This document shows, piece by piece, positions 53,168 to 60,711 of a stretch of 64,000 nt of DNA. Location: contig CAWHEF010000002.1 of NCBI GenBank assembly GCA_963828385.1, forward strand, positions 124,001 through 188,000, written 5' to 3'. The notes beneath the pieces are model-generated. The model was not told the origin of the DNA, searched no databases, and was given only the letters and a program-made list of their open reading frames with translations. A program made the position numbers and the translations under genes. The number at the start of each line of letters is the position of its first letter. Position 1 is the first letter of the stretch. This DNA comes from Bog-756 sp963828385 (GTDB taxonomy: Bacteria > Actinomycetota > Acidimicrobiia > Acidimicrobiales > RAAP-2).

Positions 53168-55159
53168 GTGTCCGTCCCGAGCTCGGTCCTGGTGCAGGGA
53201 GTCGTCATCGGCTTGGGATACGGCCTTCTGGCTCTCGGGCTGGTCCTCATCTACCGCACGACCCGGGTGCTCAACTTCGCCCAGGGTCAGCTCGGAGTGG
53301 TGGCCGCCGTCTTCCTCGCCAAGTGCTTCTTCGACTTCGGGTTCAATTACTGGTTCGCCCTGGTGCTGGCCCTCCTCATGGCCGCCGCCGTCGGGGCGGT
53401 GAGCGAGCTGTTGCTCCGGCGGCTGTTCAACCGGTCGCGCGTGCTCGTCATGGTGGCGACCATCGGGCTGAGCCAGCTGCTGTTCGTCTTCACGGCACTG
53501 CCGTTCATCCGGCCGAAGAACCTCTTCCGCGCCTTCCCGGTCCCCTTCGACCTCTCCTTTTCGATCGGCACCGCCATCATCACCCCGGGTCAGGTGCTCA
53601 CCTTGATCGTGGCGCCCATCGTCGCCATCGCCCTCGCCGCCTTCGTGCGCTTCTCGCCGTGGGGTCTGGCCATGCGGGCCATGGCCGAGAACAGTGACTC
53701 GGCCCGCCTGTCGGGGATCTGGGTCCGGCGTGCCTCCACCATGGCCTGGATCCTGGCCGGCGTCCTTTCGGCGTTCACCGCCATCCTGGCCGCACCGGGC
53801 CAGACGTCCTCGCTCACCCAGGTCCTGAGCCCCGAGCTGCTCCTCTTGGGCTTGACGGCGGCCATGGTCGGGGCGATGGTCAACCTGACCGCCGCCTTCG
53901 TGGCAGCCATCGGGCTCGGCGTCGTCCAGGAGATCCTGGTATGGAACCTGTCGAGCACCAGCCAGGTCGACCTCGTCCTCTTCCTCATCGTCTCGGCCGT
54001 CCTGCTCGTCCGCATCGCCGCCCTGCAGAGAGGGGCGCGCACCGAGGACCGTTCGTCGTGGCTCGAGGGTGCCCGCAGCCAGCTCCGCCACATCACACCG
54101 CTCCGTGAGCGGGTGGGGACGGCCGGCGTCGCCACCACTGTCGTCGTGGTGGCGCTCCTGCCCTTCGCCCTCGGCCCGGGCAAATCGTTCCTCATGTCCC
54201 AGATCTGCATCTACGCCGTCATCGCCCTGTCGCTCACCGTGCTCACCGGCTGGGCCGGCCAGTTGTCCCTCGGCCAGTTCGGGCTCGTCGCCTGCGGGGC
54301 GTTGATGGCGTCCCATCTCGACGGCAGCGTCCCACTCATCCTCCTCCTTCCGTTCGCCGGCGCCGTCACCGCAGTGATCGCCGTGCTCGTCGGCCTCCCC
54401 GCCCTCCGGGTCCGGGGCCTGTACCTGGCGGTCAGCACCCTGGCCTTCGGCGTCTGGTTCATGGGCTCGGTGCTCGCCACCCCCTGTTGGACCCTTCCCC
54501 TCGTCCATCGGCAGATGTGCACGGGGCTCCCCAATCCCCAGTCCACGCTCGTGACCCGCCCCGACTTCCTCGGCATCCCGCTCACGTCGGAACGGGCGTT
54601 CGCCTGGTTCTCCCTGGCCGTGCTGCTCGTGTCGGTGCTCATGGTCATGGTCTGGCGGGACCACGGGGTGGCGAGGCGCCTCATGTCGGTGCGGGACAAC
54701 GAGGTCGGTGCCGGGGCCATGGGCATCCCTCTCGCCCGCACCAAAATCCTGGCCTTCGCGTTGTCCGGGTTCATCGCCGGCTACGCCGGCGTGTGTCTGG
54801 CCTTCGCCACCCAGCGGTTCTCGACGGCCACCTTCGATCCGAGCCTCTCGATCCTCGTCGTCTCCATGGTCGTCATCGGCGGCCTCGGTTCGATCTCGGG
54901 CGCGGTCCTCGGTGCCCTCTACTTCATCGGGCTCCCGGCCATATTCGGGACGACGCCGACCATCCAGTTCCTGACGAGTGGGATCGGGTTGCTCGCCTTC
55001 ATCCTCTACCTGCCGGGTGGTCTGGCCGAGGTCTTGCACCGGATCGGCGACGTGGTCACCGACGGGATCGAGGCCATCGGCCGCCGACGCGGCCTCCCCC
55101 CGGGCACCGGCCCGGGCGAGTCCGTCGCCACCTCGGCCGTCGGCGAGGCGGCCTCGTGA
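53168..55159 (+). CDS. LivH-LivM fused HAAT permease (transporter B)
   Basis: Both permease subunits are joined in one 663-residue protein. LivH is residues about 1-285 (LVLIYRTTRVLNFAQGQLGVVAAV, VLVMVATIGLSQLLFV) and LivM about 325-640 (LTVLTGWAGQLSLGQFGLVACGA, LFVSTLAFGVW-like YLAVSTLAFGVWFM, ALSGFIAGYAGVCLAF). Two sets of about 8-10 helices are evident. GTG 53168 follows a perfect AAGGAGG. The stop overlaps the livG GTG. The frameshifted gene at 17628 has the same fused order. Confidence 0.93.
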   Translation: MSVPSSVLVQGVVIGLGYGLLALGLVLIYRTTRVLNFAQGQLGVVAAVFLAKCFFDFGFNYWFALVLALLMAAAVGAVSELLLRRLFNRSRVLVMVATIGLSQLLFVFTALPFIRPKNLFRAFPVPFDLSFSIGTAIITPGQVLTLIVAPIVAIALAAFVRFSPWGLAMRAMAENSDSARLSGIWVRRASTMAWILAGVLSAFTAILAAPGQTSSLTQVLSPELLLLGLTAAMVGAMVNLTAAFVAAIGLGVVQEILVWNLSSTSQVDLVLFLIVSAVLLVRIAALQRGARTEDRSSWLEGARSQLRHITPLRERVGTAGVATTVVVVALLPFALGPGKSFLMSQICIYAVIALSLTVLTGWAGQLSLGQFGLVACGALMASHLDGSVPLILLLPFAGAVTAVIAVLVGLPALRVRGLYLAVSTLAFGVWFMGSVLATPCWTLPLVHRQMCTGLPNPQSTLVTRPDFLGIPLTSERAFAWFSLAVLLVSVLMVMVWRDHGVARRLMSVRDNEVGAGAMGIPLARTKILAFALSGFIAGYAGVCLAFATQRFSTATFDPSLSILVVSMVVIGGLGSISGAVLGALYFIGLPAIFGTTPTIQFLTSGIGLLAFILYLPGGLAEVLHRIGDVVTDGIEAIGRRRGLPPGTGPGESVATSAVGEAAS

Positions 55160-56036
55160 GTCGCCCCACGACCCGATCGGGCCCGGCCCGACTCGAGCTC
55201 TGTGACGTGAGCGTCTCCTTCGGCGGTGTCCAGGCGGTGTCAGGGGCCGGCCTCGTGGCCCAGCCGGGGAGCATCGTCGGGCTCATCGGGCCCAACGGTT
55301 CGGGGAAGACCACCGTGCTCGACATCGTCTCGGGCATGGTGACGCCCGACACGGGGACGATACGGCTCGACGGCGAGAGCCTCGTCGAGTATCTGCCCGA
55401 GCAGCGCGAAGGGCTCGGTGTCGTGCGATCGTTCCAGGACTGCCGGCTCTTCCCCGAGCTGACCGTCGACGAGGTGCTGCTCCTGACCCAGGACGCGTGT
55501 CGCGGCCGGTGGGCGTCCTCTCGTCGACGCTCCGGCTGCCATGGGCCCGCCGCTCGGAGCGGGCCAAGGGAGGGGAGGTCGACCGGGTCGTCGATGCGTT
55601 CGGGATCGGGCGGTTCCGCGATCATCGGATCGCCGAGCTGTCGACCGGCACCCGGCGGGTGGTCGACCTCGCCGCCATCGTGCTGGCCCACCCCCGGCTG
55701 CTGCTGTTGGACGAGCCGACGGCCGGCATCGCCCAGCGGGAGGCGGAGGCGTTCGTGCCCCTGCTCAAGCGGCTGCACGAGGTGGCCGATACGACGATCG
55801 TGCTCGTGGAGCACGACGTGCCGCTCGTATTCGAGCTCTCCACCACCGTGGTCATGCTCGAGGCAGGCCAGGTGGTCTCGGTGGGGACCCCCGACGAGGT
55901 CGGCCGCGACCCGCGGGCCCTGGCCGCCTACCTCGGGGCGAGCGAGGAGGCACTGGCCGTCTCCGGCGTCCGAGGGGCTTCGGCCGCGGCCCCGGACCAG
56001 GCCCGAGCGGGTGCACCCGGGATGACGCCTTCTTGA
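55156..56036 (+). CDS. livG: LivG-type ABC ATPase (transporter B), one-base frameshift
   Basis: The N-terminal half (LCDVSVSFGGVQAVSGAGL, Walker A IGPNGSGKTTVLD, VVRSFQDCRLFPELTVDEVL) changes frame after TQDA near 55497-55502. Removing one base gives DASRPVGVLSSTLRLPW and joins the C-terminal half (ELSTGTRRVVDLAAIV, Walker B LLLLDEPTAGIAQ, VLVEHDVPLV) ending at TGA 56034-56036. Restored length is about 293 residues. The degenerate STGTR signature matches LivG of transporter A. It is translationally coupled to livHM through GTG-TGA overlap. Confidence 0.88.
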
Positions 56037-56087
56037 TGATCGACGCTGTCGGATCAGGGCCGCGTACACGCCGCCCTGATCACCTAC

Positions 56088-56939
56088 TCAGCGCCGCGGC
56101 ATGGCCGGCCCGTAGGGGGCGTCACCCCTGACGGTCACACGATTGGCGATCCGAAGGCCGTCGCCGTAGTCGTCGAGTGCGTAGTGGAGGGTTGCCCGGT
56201 TGTCCCAGAAGGCCACCGAGCCTGGTTGCCACCGGAACCGGCAGGTGAGCTCGGGCTGTACGCAGTGGCGGTAGAGCATGTCCAGGATGGCACTGCTCTC
56301 GTTCTTCGACAGCCCGAGGATGGTCTGGGTGAACTGGGGGTTGACGAAGAGGCCGTTGCGGCCCGTCTCGGGGTGGGTGCGCACGACCGGGTGCACGGCA
56401 GGCAGCAGCTTGTCGTGCCGTTCCCCGTTCCACACATAGCCCCCTCGAGCCTCGACGTCGGCCGCGAACCACGGGTCGAAGTGGACTGCGCACAACTTGT
56501 CGCACATGTCACGGACCGGCTCGGCCAGCTTGTCGTAGGCGTCCTGGAGGCTGGCCCAAACGGTGTCACCACCGACGTCGGGCACGGTCCGCATGTAGAG
56601 GATCGACCCGAGGGCCGGAGTTGGCATGAAGGTGACATCGGTATGCCACCAGCTGGCACGGTCCTCACGACTGTCGATGGCGAGGACCTCCCGGTTCTCG
56701 TCGAGAGCGGGCAGGACTGGATGGCCTTCGGTCACCTCACCGAACTGGCGGGCGAAATCCGCCTGCTGGTCCGGGGTCAGCTCCTGGTCGCGGAAGAAGA
56801 TGACGTGGTGGGCGTTCAGAGCCTGGCGCACGTCGGCGAGGACCTGGTCCTCGAGGGGGTGGGAGAGATCCACCCCGCCGATCTCGGCGCCGATGATGGG
56901 CGACAATGGGCGGACATCGAGCCGGGCGGCGACCGTCAT
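56088..56939 (-). CDS. TauD/TfdA-family 2-oxoglutarate dioxygenase
   Basis: A 283-residue Fe(II)/2-oxoglutarate dioxygenase. LSPIIGAEIGGVDLSHPLEDQ is the N-terminal signature, WWHTDVTFMPTPALGSILY holds the H-x-D pair, HPVVRTHPETGRNGLFVN the substrate-loop region, and FWDNRATLHYALDDYGDGLRIANRVTVRGD the distal His and the 2-oxoglutarate Arg. ATG 56939 gives the standard N-terminus. Substrate (taurine, other sulfonates, aryloxy acids) cannot be chosen from sequence. Confidence 0.9.
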   Translation of the reverse strand: MTVAARLDVRPLSPIIGAEIGGVDLSHPLEDQVLADVRQALNAHHVIFFRDQELTPDQQADFARQFGEVTEGHPVLPALDENREVLAIDSREDRASWWHTDVTFMPTPALGSILYMRTVPDVGGDTVWASLQDAYDKLAEPVRDMCDKLCAVHFDPWFAADVEARGGYVWNGERHDKLLPAVHPVVRTHPETGRNGLFVNPQFTQTILGLSKNESSAILDMLYRHCVQPELTCRFRWQPGSVAFWDNRATLHYALDDYGDGLRIANRVTVRGDAPYGPAMPRR

Positions 56940-57049
56940 GTCCCCAGTGTGGCCGATGGCCGGGCGCACCTCAACGGGGTCCCCGGCCGGAGGTCAGGCG
57001 CGACAGTCGGCTGTGGCAACGTCGGGCACCGGGAGGACAGGAGGCGACG

Positions 57050-58087
57050 TTGACCCAGGCTGTGGATGCGCCAGGTGCGTCGGCGCCGAGGCCGCGCAAC
57101 TTCTCGCCGTGGTTCCAGGTCGTGAGCCGGCTGCTCGTCACCGACGAAGATGACGGCCTGCCCGAAGATCCCGGCGGCGTCGAGGACTGGCGGAGGCGGT
57201 TCTCGGCCCGACTGGACCAGGCTCTCGCCCCCTGGCCCGACCCGGTGCCACTCGATCTCGAGGTCACCGACGAGGTGGCATGTGCCGGGTACGTCCGCCA
57301 GCGGGTCGTGTTCGACACCGAGGACACGATGTCGGTACCCGCCTATCTGCTCGTCCCCGACGACAGGAGCGAGAAGGGGCCCGCCGTCCTCGCTGTCCAC
57401 GGTCACGGCTCGGGCAAGTCCACCGTGTGCGGGCTGGATGCCGACGCGGTCCCGGGAGCCGACTACGCCGCCGAGCTGGCCCGTCGGGGTTACATCGTGC
57501 TCGCTCCCGACCTGCGCTGCTTCGGGGAGCGGGCCGACTGGAACCCACCCGATCACTACGGATGCGACACCAACCTCGTGCACCAGGTGATGGGCGGTTG
57601 GACCCCCTTGACCCAGAACATCTGGGACCTGGCCCGGGCGCTCGACGTGCTGGAGAGCCACGCGCTCGTCGACCCGGGTCGCATCGGCGTCGCCGGCTTC
57701 TCCTACGGTGGAACCTGTTCGCTGTTCCTCGCCGCTTGCGATCCGCGCCTGGCCGCCGTCGTCGTGAGCGGCTACCTCTCGTCATGGGCCGAGTCGCACA
57801 AGGTCCCCTGGAACATGTGCGGCTCCCAGGTCGTGCCCGGGATGCTCGGCCGCATGGAGCACGTGGACGTGGCCGCCCTCGTCGCACCCAGGCCGCTCCT
57901 CGTCGAGACCGGGACCGAGGACATGCTCTTTCCCTTGGCAGAGGCCACCGAGACCGTTGCCCGGCTCCGCCGCCTGTACGACCACGACGGGGTCGGCGAC
58001 CGTCTGGTCCACGGCGTGTTCGAAGGCGAGCACGCATGGCACGGCGCCGAGGCCTATCCCTTCATCGACCGCTGGCTGCGGCGGTGA
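57050..58087 (+). CDS. alpha/beta-hydrolase, dienelactone hydrolase/acetyl-xylan-esterase type
   Basis: About 345 residues. GPAVLAVHGHGSGKSTVCG forms the oxyanion loop, RIGVAGFSYGGTCSLFLAACDPRLAAVVVSGYL holds the nucleophile Ser in G-x-S-x-G, LLVETGTEDMLFPLAEA the Asp region and GEHAWHGAEAYPFIDRWL the His. TTG 57050 with AGGAGGCG upstream is the likely start. It is divergent from the TauD gene with only 110 bp between starts, so shared control is possible. Large substrate-pocket insert suggests a carbohydrate or other ester; not resolvable. Confidence 0.78.
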   Translation: MTQAVDAPGASAPRPRNFSPWFQVVSRLLVTDEDDGLPEDPGGVEDWRRRFSARLDQALAPWPDPVPLDLEVTDEVACAGYVRQRVVFDTEDTMSVPAYLLVPDDRSEKGPAVLAVHGHGSGKSTVCGLDADAVPGADYAAELARRGYIVLAPDLRCFGERADWNPPDHYGCDTNLVHQVMGGWTPLTQNIWDLARALDVLESHALVDPGRIGVAGFSYGGTCSLFLAACDPRLAAVVVSGYLSSWAESHKVPWNMCGSQVVPGMLGRMEHVDVAALVAPRPLLVETGTEDMLFPLAEATETVARLRRLYDHDGVGDRLVHGVFEGEHAWHGAEAYPFIDRWLRR

Positions 58088-58208
58088 AGGCAGAGAATGA
58101 CCACCCCGCACCCACCCGCGCCGTCCACCCTGTTACCGATTTCGCCCGCGCCGACCAGGTCCTTCGCGTCACTCCTGCCTGGCTCCCTGGGGTGATGCCT
58201 GCCGGCAC

Positions 58209-58230
58209 AGTTATACTTTTCAGTATGACT
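58209..58230. promoter_or_regulatory. VapB operator overlapping a leaderless promoter
   Basis: AGTTATACT (58209-58217) and AGTATGACT (58222-58230) form an inverted repeat with one mismatch. It includes the -10 TATACT (58212-58217), which ends 7 nt before the vapB ATG (58225). Binding by VapB(C) would block both promoter and start codon. Confidence 0.7.
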
Positions 58231-58443
58231 TCCCGTGTCGGACAGAAGGGGCAGGTCGTGATTCCCAAGGCCATGCGGGACCGGCTGGGGATCGCTCCGG
58301 GTGACGAGGTCGACTTCACGCTCGAGGACGATGGGGTGTGGGTCGAGCCGAGGCGGGAGCGACCGAGCCTTCGTGGGCAGTTTGCCGGCCTCGGCCTCAC
58401 AGCGGCACTCGAAGCAGACCACCGCGCCGAACGGGACCGGTGA
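58225..58443 (+). CDS. vapB: VapB-like antitoxin (AbrB/MazE swapped-hairpin)
   Basis: A 72-residue protein. MTSRVGQKGQVVIPKAMRDR then LGIAPGDEVDFTLEDDGVWVEP is the SpoVT/AbrB DNA-binding beta-hairpin dimer, and the C-terminal RGQFAGLGLTAALEADHRAER is the toxin-neutralising tail. ATG 58225 is preceded at 7 nt by TATACT, indicating a leaderless mRNA. The TGA overlaps the vapC GTG (GTGA), as in many type II modules. Confidence 0.9.
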   Translation: MTSRVGQKGQVVIPKAMRDRLGIAPGDEVDFTLEDDGVWVEPRRERPSLRGQFAGLGLTAALEADHRAERDR

Positions 58444-58826
58444 CCGACTGTCTCGACTCCTGGGCGATCCTCCGCTGGCTCGAAGGAGGAGAGCCGGCGG
58501 CGGCCCGAGTCGAGCGCTCACTCGAGACTCGACCGGTGATGAGTTGGATCAACATTGGTGAAGTCTTCTATGTCGTCCATCGAGCTACGGGGGCCGCTCG
58601 AGCACGAGCGGTCATCGGCGATCTGCGACACCGGCTCCAACTGGACCTGCCGACCGAGTCCCGAGTTCTCGAAGCGGCAGCGATCAAGGCGCAGCATGCG
58701 TTGGCGTACGCGGACGCCTTCGCTATCGCCACCGCCGCGGCCCACAGCGCGAGCCTCCTGACTGGGGATCCCGAGATCCTCGACGACGGCGACCGGAGCT
58801 GGCCAGTGGTCGACCTTCGATCGTGA
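58440..58826 (+). CDS. vapC: VapC PIN-domain ribonuclease toxin
   Basis: A 128-residue PIN endoribonuclease with the four acidic residues D6 (CLDSWAILRWLEG), E41 (INIGEVFYVV), D92 (YADAFAIATA) and D110 (LLTGDPEIL). It is translationally coupled to vapB. VapC toxins cleave tRNA or rRNA stem-loops when VapB is degraded. All active-site residues are intact, so the module is probably functional. Confidence 0.92.
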   Translation: MTDCLDSWAILRWLEGGEPAAARVERSLETRPVMSWINIGEVFYVVHRATGAARARAVIGDLRHRLQLDLPTESRVLEAAAIKAQHALAYADAFAIATAAAHSASLLTGDPEILDDGDRSWPVVDLRS

Positions 58827-58902
58827 GCGAGTTGAGGCACTCATGTCCGGAAGCCCCGTCCCTTCGGTGTCCGGAGGTTGGATGTGACGACCCGGCGTGA
58901 TC

Positions 58903-59691
58903 TCAGCCGCCGGAGGGCAGGAGGCTCGCCGATGCCGGCTCGAGGAAGACGGCGGCCTGCGGCCTGCGTTGGAGAATCGACGCCGGGCACGAAGAGTCGA
59001 CGGGACCGGTGATCGCGTCGCGCACGGCCTCGGCCTTCCGGGCCTCGGGCACGCTCACCACCACGCGGGTGGCCCGCAGCAGGGCGGGGATGGTCACGGT
59101 GAGGGCGCGCTCGGGCACGTCGGCCACGGTGGGGAAGTGGCCTTCGCCCACCTGCTGGCGGCGGCACCGGTCGTCCAGCACCACCACCTTCACGTCGAAG
59201 GGGTCGTCGAAGTGGGCGACCGCCGGGTCGTTGAAGGCCAGGTGCCCGTTCTCTCCGATGCCGAGGCAGCACAGGTCGAGGGGATGCTCGGCGAGCAGAT
59301 TGGCATAGCGCGCACATTCTTCGTCCGGGGGTGCCCGACCATCCAGGTAGTGGGCGCCCCGGGGTTTGGCCGGCACGACGATCCGATCGCGGATCCATCG
59401 CTGGAAGCTGGCCGGGTGCTCGGGACCGATCCCCAGGTACTCGTCCATGTGGAAGACGGTCACGGCGTCCCACGGGACGCCCTCGGTGTGCCGGACCAGC
59501 ACGTCGACCAGCCCGAGCTGGGAGTTGCCGGTGGCGAACATGGCGTTGGCCACGCCGCGCTCGGCGACGGCGGCCTCGAGCACGGCGGCTGCCATCCCGG
59601 CGGCCTCCCTCGCCAGCGCGTCGGGGCTCAGCGTCACCGTCACACGCGCCCCTCCGTCCATCTCCCACGAGCCCCCGTGCCGTCGAGTCAT
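58903..59691 (-). CDS. nagB: glucosamine-6-phosphate deaminase
   Basis: Converts glucosamine 6-phosphate to fructose 6-phosphate plus ammonia. TGNSQLGLVDVLV, VFHMDEYLGI (catalytic Asp), LCCLGIGENGHLAFNDP (His/Asp/Glu relay) and VPERALTVTIPALLRA are conserved. ATG 59691 is favoured because minus-strand TACAGT lies exactly 6 nt upstream, a leaderless arrangement. GTG 59643 after GGAGG is an alternative. No nagA is adjacent. Confidence 0.9.
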   Translation of the reverse strand: MTRRHGGSWEMDGGARVTVTLSPDALAREAAGMAAAVLEAAVAERGVANAMFATGNSQLGLVDVLVRHTEGVPWDAVTVFHMDEYLGIGPEHPASFQRWIRDRIVVPAKPRGAHYLDGRAPPDEECARYANLLAEHPLDLCCLGIGENGHLAFNDPAVAHFDDPFDVKVVVLDDRCRRQQVGEGHFPTVADVPERALTVTIPALLRATRVVVSVPEARKAEAVRDAITGPVDSSCPASILQRRPQAAVFLEPASASLLPSGG

Positions 59692-59748
59692 GAGGGCACT
59701 GTAGGTGGTTTGGTCACCGCCGATGCAGGGGCTGTGTAGGGTGCATCC
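59692..59748. promoter_or_regulatory. divergent leaderless promoters of nagB and sigR
   Basis: In 57 bp there is a minus-strand TACAGT (59703-59698), 6 nt from the nagB ATG, and a plus-strand TAGGGT (59737-59742), 6 nt from the sigR ATG. Both mRNAs would start at or next to their start codons. Confidence 0.6.
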
Positions 59749-60327
59749 ATGGCCGATCAGGCGATGTTCTCCGACCTGGCGATGGAGTACATGCCCGCCC
59801 TCTACACAGCAGCGATGCGCATGACCCGGAACTCCGCCGACGCCGAGGACCTGGTCCAGGAGACCTACCTGAAGGCGTACCGGGCATTCGGCAGCTTCGA
59901 GCTCGGCACCAACCTGAAGGCCTGGCTCTACCGGATCCTGACCAACACGTACATCAACACGTACCGGACGAAGAAGCGGCGCCCGGAGATCGCCGATGTA
60001 GAAGATGTAGAGGATCTGTACCTGTACCACCGTCTGGGCGGGGACGGCACGTCCGGGCTCGGTCGGAGCGCCGAGGACGAGGCCCTCTCCCACTTCACCG
60101 ACACCGACGTCAAGGAGGCAATCGAGTCGCTGCCCGACTCGTTCCGGATGGCGGTCCTGCTGGCCGACGTCGAGGGGTTCTCGTACAAGGAGATCGCCGA
60201 GATCACCGATGTCCCCATCGGGACGGTGATGAGCCGCATCCACCGCGGAAGAAAGGCCCTCCAAAAGGCGTTGGTCGACCGTGAGGCAACGCGTGGTCTC
60301 GTCCAGGCCACTGAGCAGGTCAGGTAG
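59749..60327 (+). CDS. sigR: SigR/SigH-type ECF sigma factor
   Basis: A 192-residue group IV sigma factor. Region 2 is MEYMPALYTAAMRMTRNSADAEDLVQETYLKAYRAF then LKAWLYRILTNTYINTYR; region 4 is LPDSFRMAVLLADVEGFSYKEIAEI with PIGTVMSRIHRGRKALQKAL. It closely resembles SigR/SigH, which control the thioredoxin and disulfide-stress regulon. The next gene encodes an RsrA-like zinc anti-sigma, supporting the assignment. Confidence 0.9.
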   Translation: MADQAMFSDLAMEYMPALYTAAMRMTRNSADAEDLVQETYLKAYRAFGSFELGTNLKAWLYRILTNTYINTYRTKKRRPEIADVEDVEDLYLYHRLGGDGTSGLGRSAEDEALSHFTDTDVKEAIESLPDSFRMAVLLADVEGFSYKEIAEITDVPIGTVMSRIHRGRKALQKALVDREATRGLVQATEQVR

Positions 60328-60338
60328 GAGCGACGGCA

Positions 60339-60671
60339 GTGGGAGACCGTGAAGTGGCAGGCAGCCCGTCATCCGGACCCCCGAAGGGCGGACAGGAGCC
60401 GATGGCCGGCTTCGTCAGCTGCGATGAGACCATCGAACGCCTGTACTTCTATCTCGACGGTGAGCTCACCGAAGAGCGGCGCGTCGAGATCGCCCGTCAT
60501 CTCGACATGTGCGGCCCCTGTGTCGGCGCCTACGGCTTCGAGGCCGAGCTCCGCAAGGTCATCGCCAACCGCTGCCGGGACCATGTGCCCGAATCCCTGA
60601 TCGCCCGGGTGTTCCATGCATTGGCCAACGAGGGGGCGACCGTCGGCCATGAGGGTGGGCCGAGGGCCTGA
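60339..60671 (+). CDS. rsrA: RsrA-like zinc-binding redox anti-sigma factor
   Basis: A ZAS-family protein of up to 110 residues. An early Cys (FVSCDETIERLYFYLDGEL) and the H-x3-C-x2-C motif (RHLDMCGPC) form the zinc and thiol switch that releases SigR on oxidation. EAELRKVIANRCRDHVPESLIARV follows. GTG 60339 has AGGAG 8 nt upstream; ATG 60402 is an alternative that removes a low-complexity N-terminus absent from most homologues. It lies 11 bp after sigR. Confidence 0.87.
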   Translation: MGDREVAGSPSSGPPKGGQEPMAGFVSCDETIERLYFYLDGELTEERRVEIARHLDMCGPCVGAYGFEAELRKVIANRCRDHVPESLIARVFHALANEGATVGHEGGPRA

Positions 60672-60711
60672 GTCCGTTTTCCGCAGCGCCGCTCTCCGGA
60701 CCGGTCAGCCC

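Noticed and set aside
52730..55039. 769-residue minus-strand ORF opposite livHM
   Set aside because: Composition is Asp/Glu/Gly/Arg-rich with no motif. It is the antisense of a clearly conserved permease, a common artefact at high GC.
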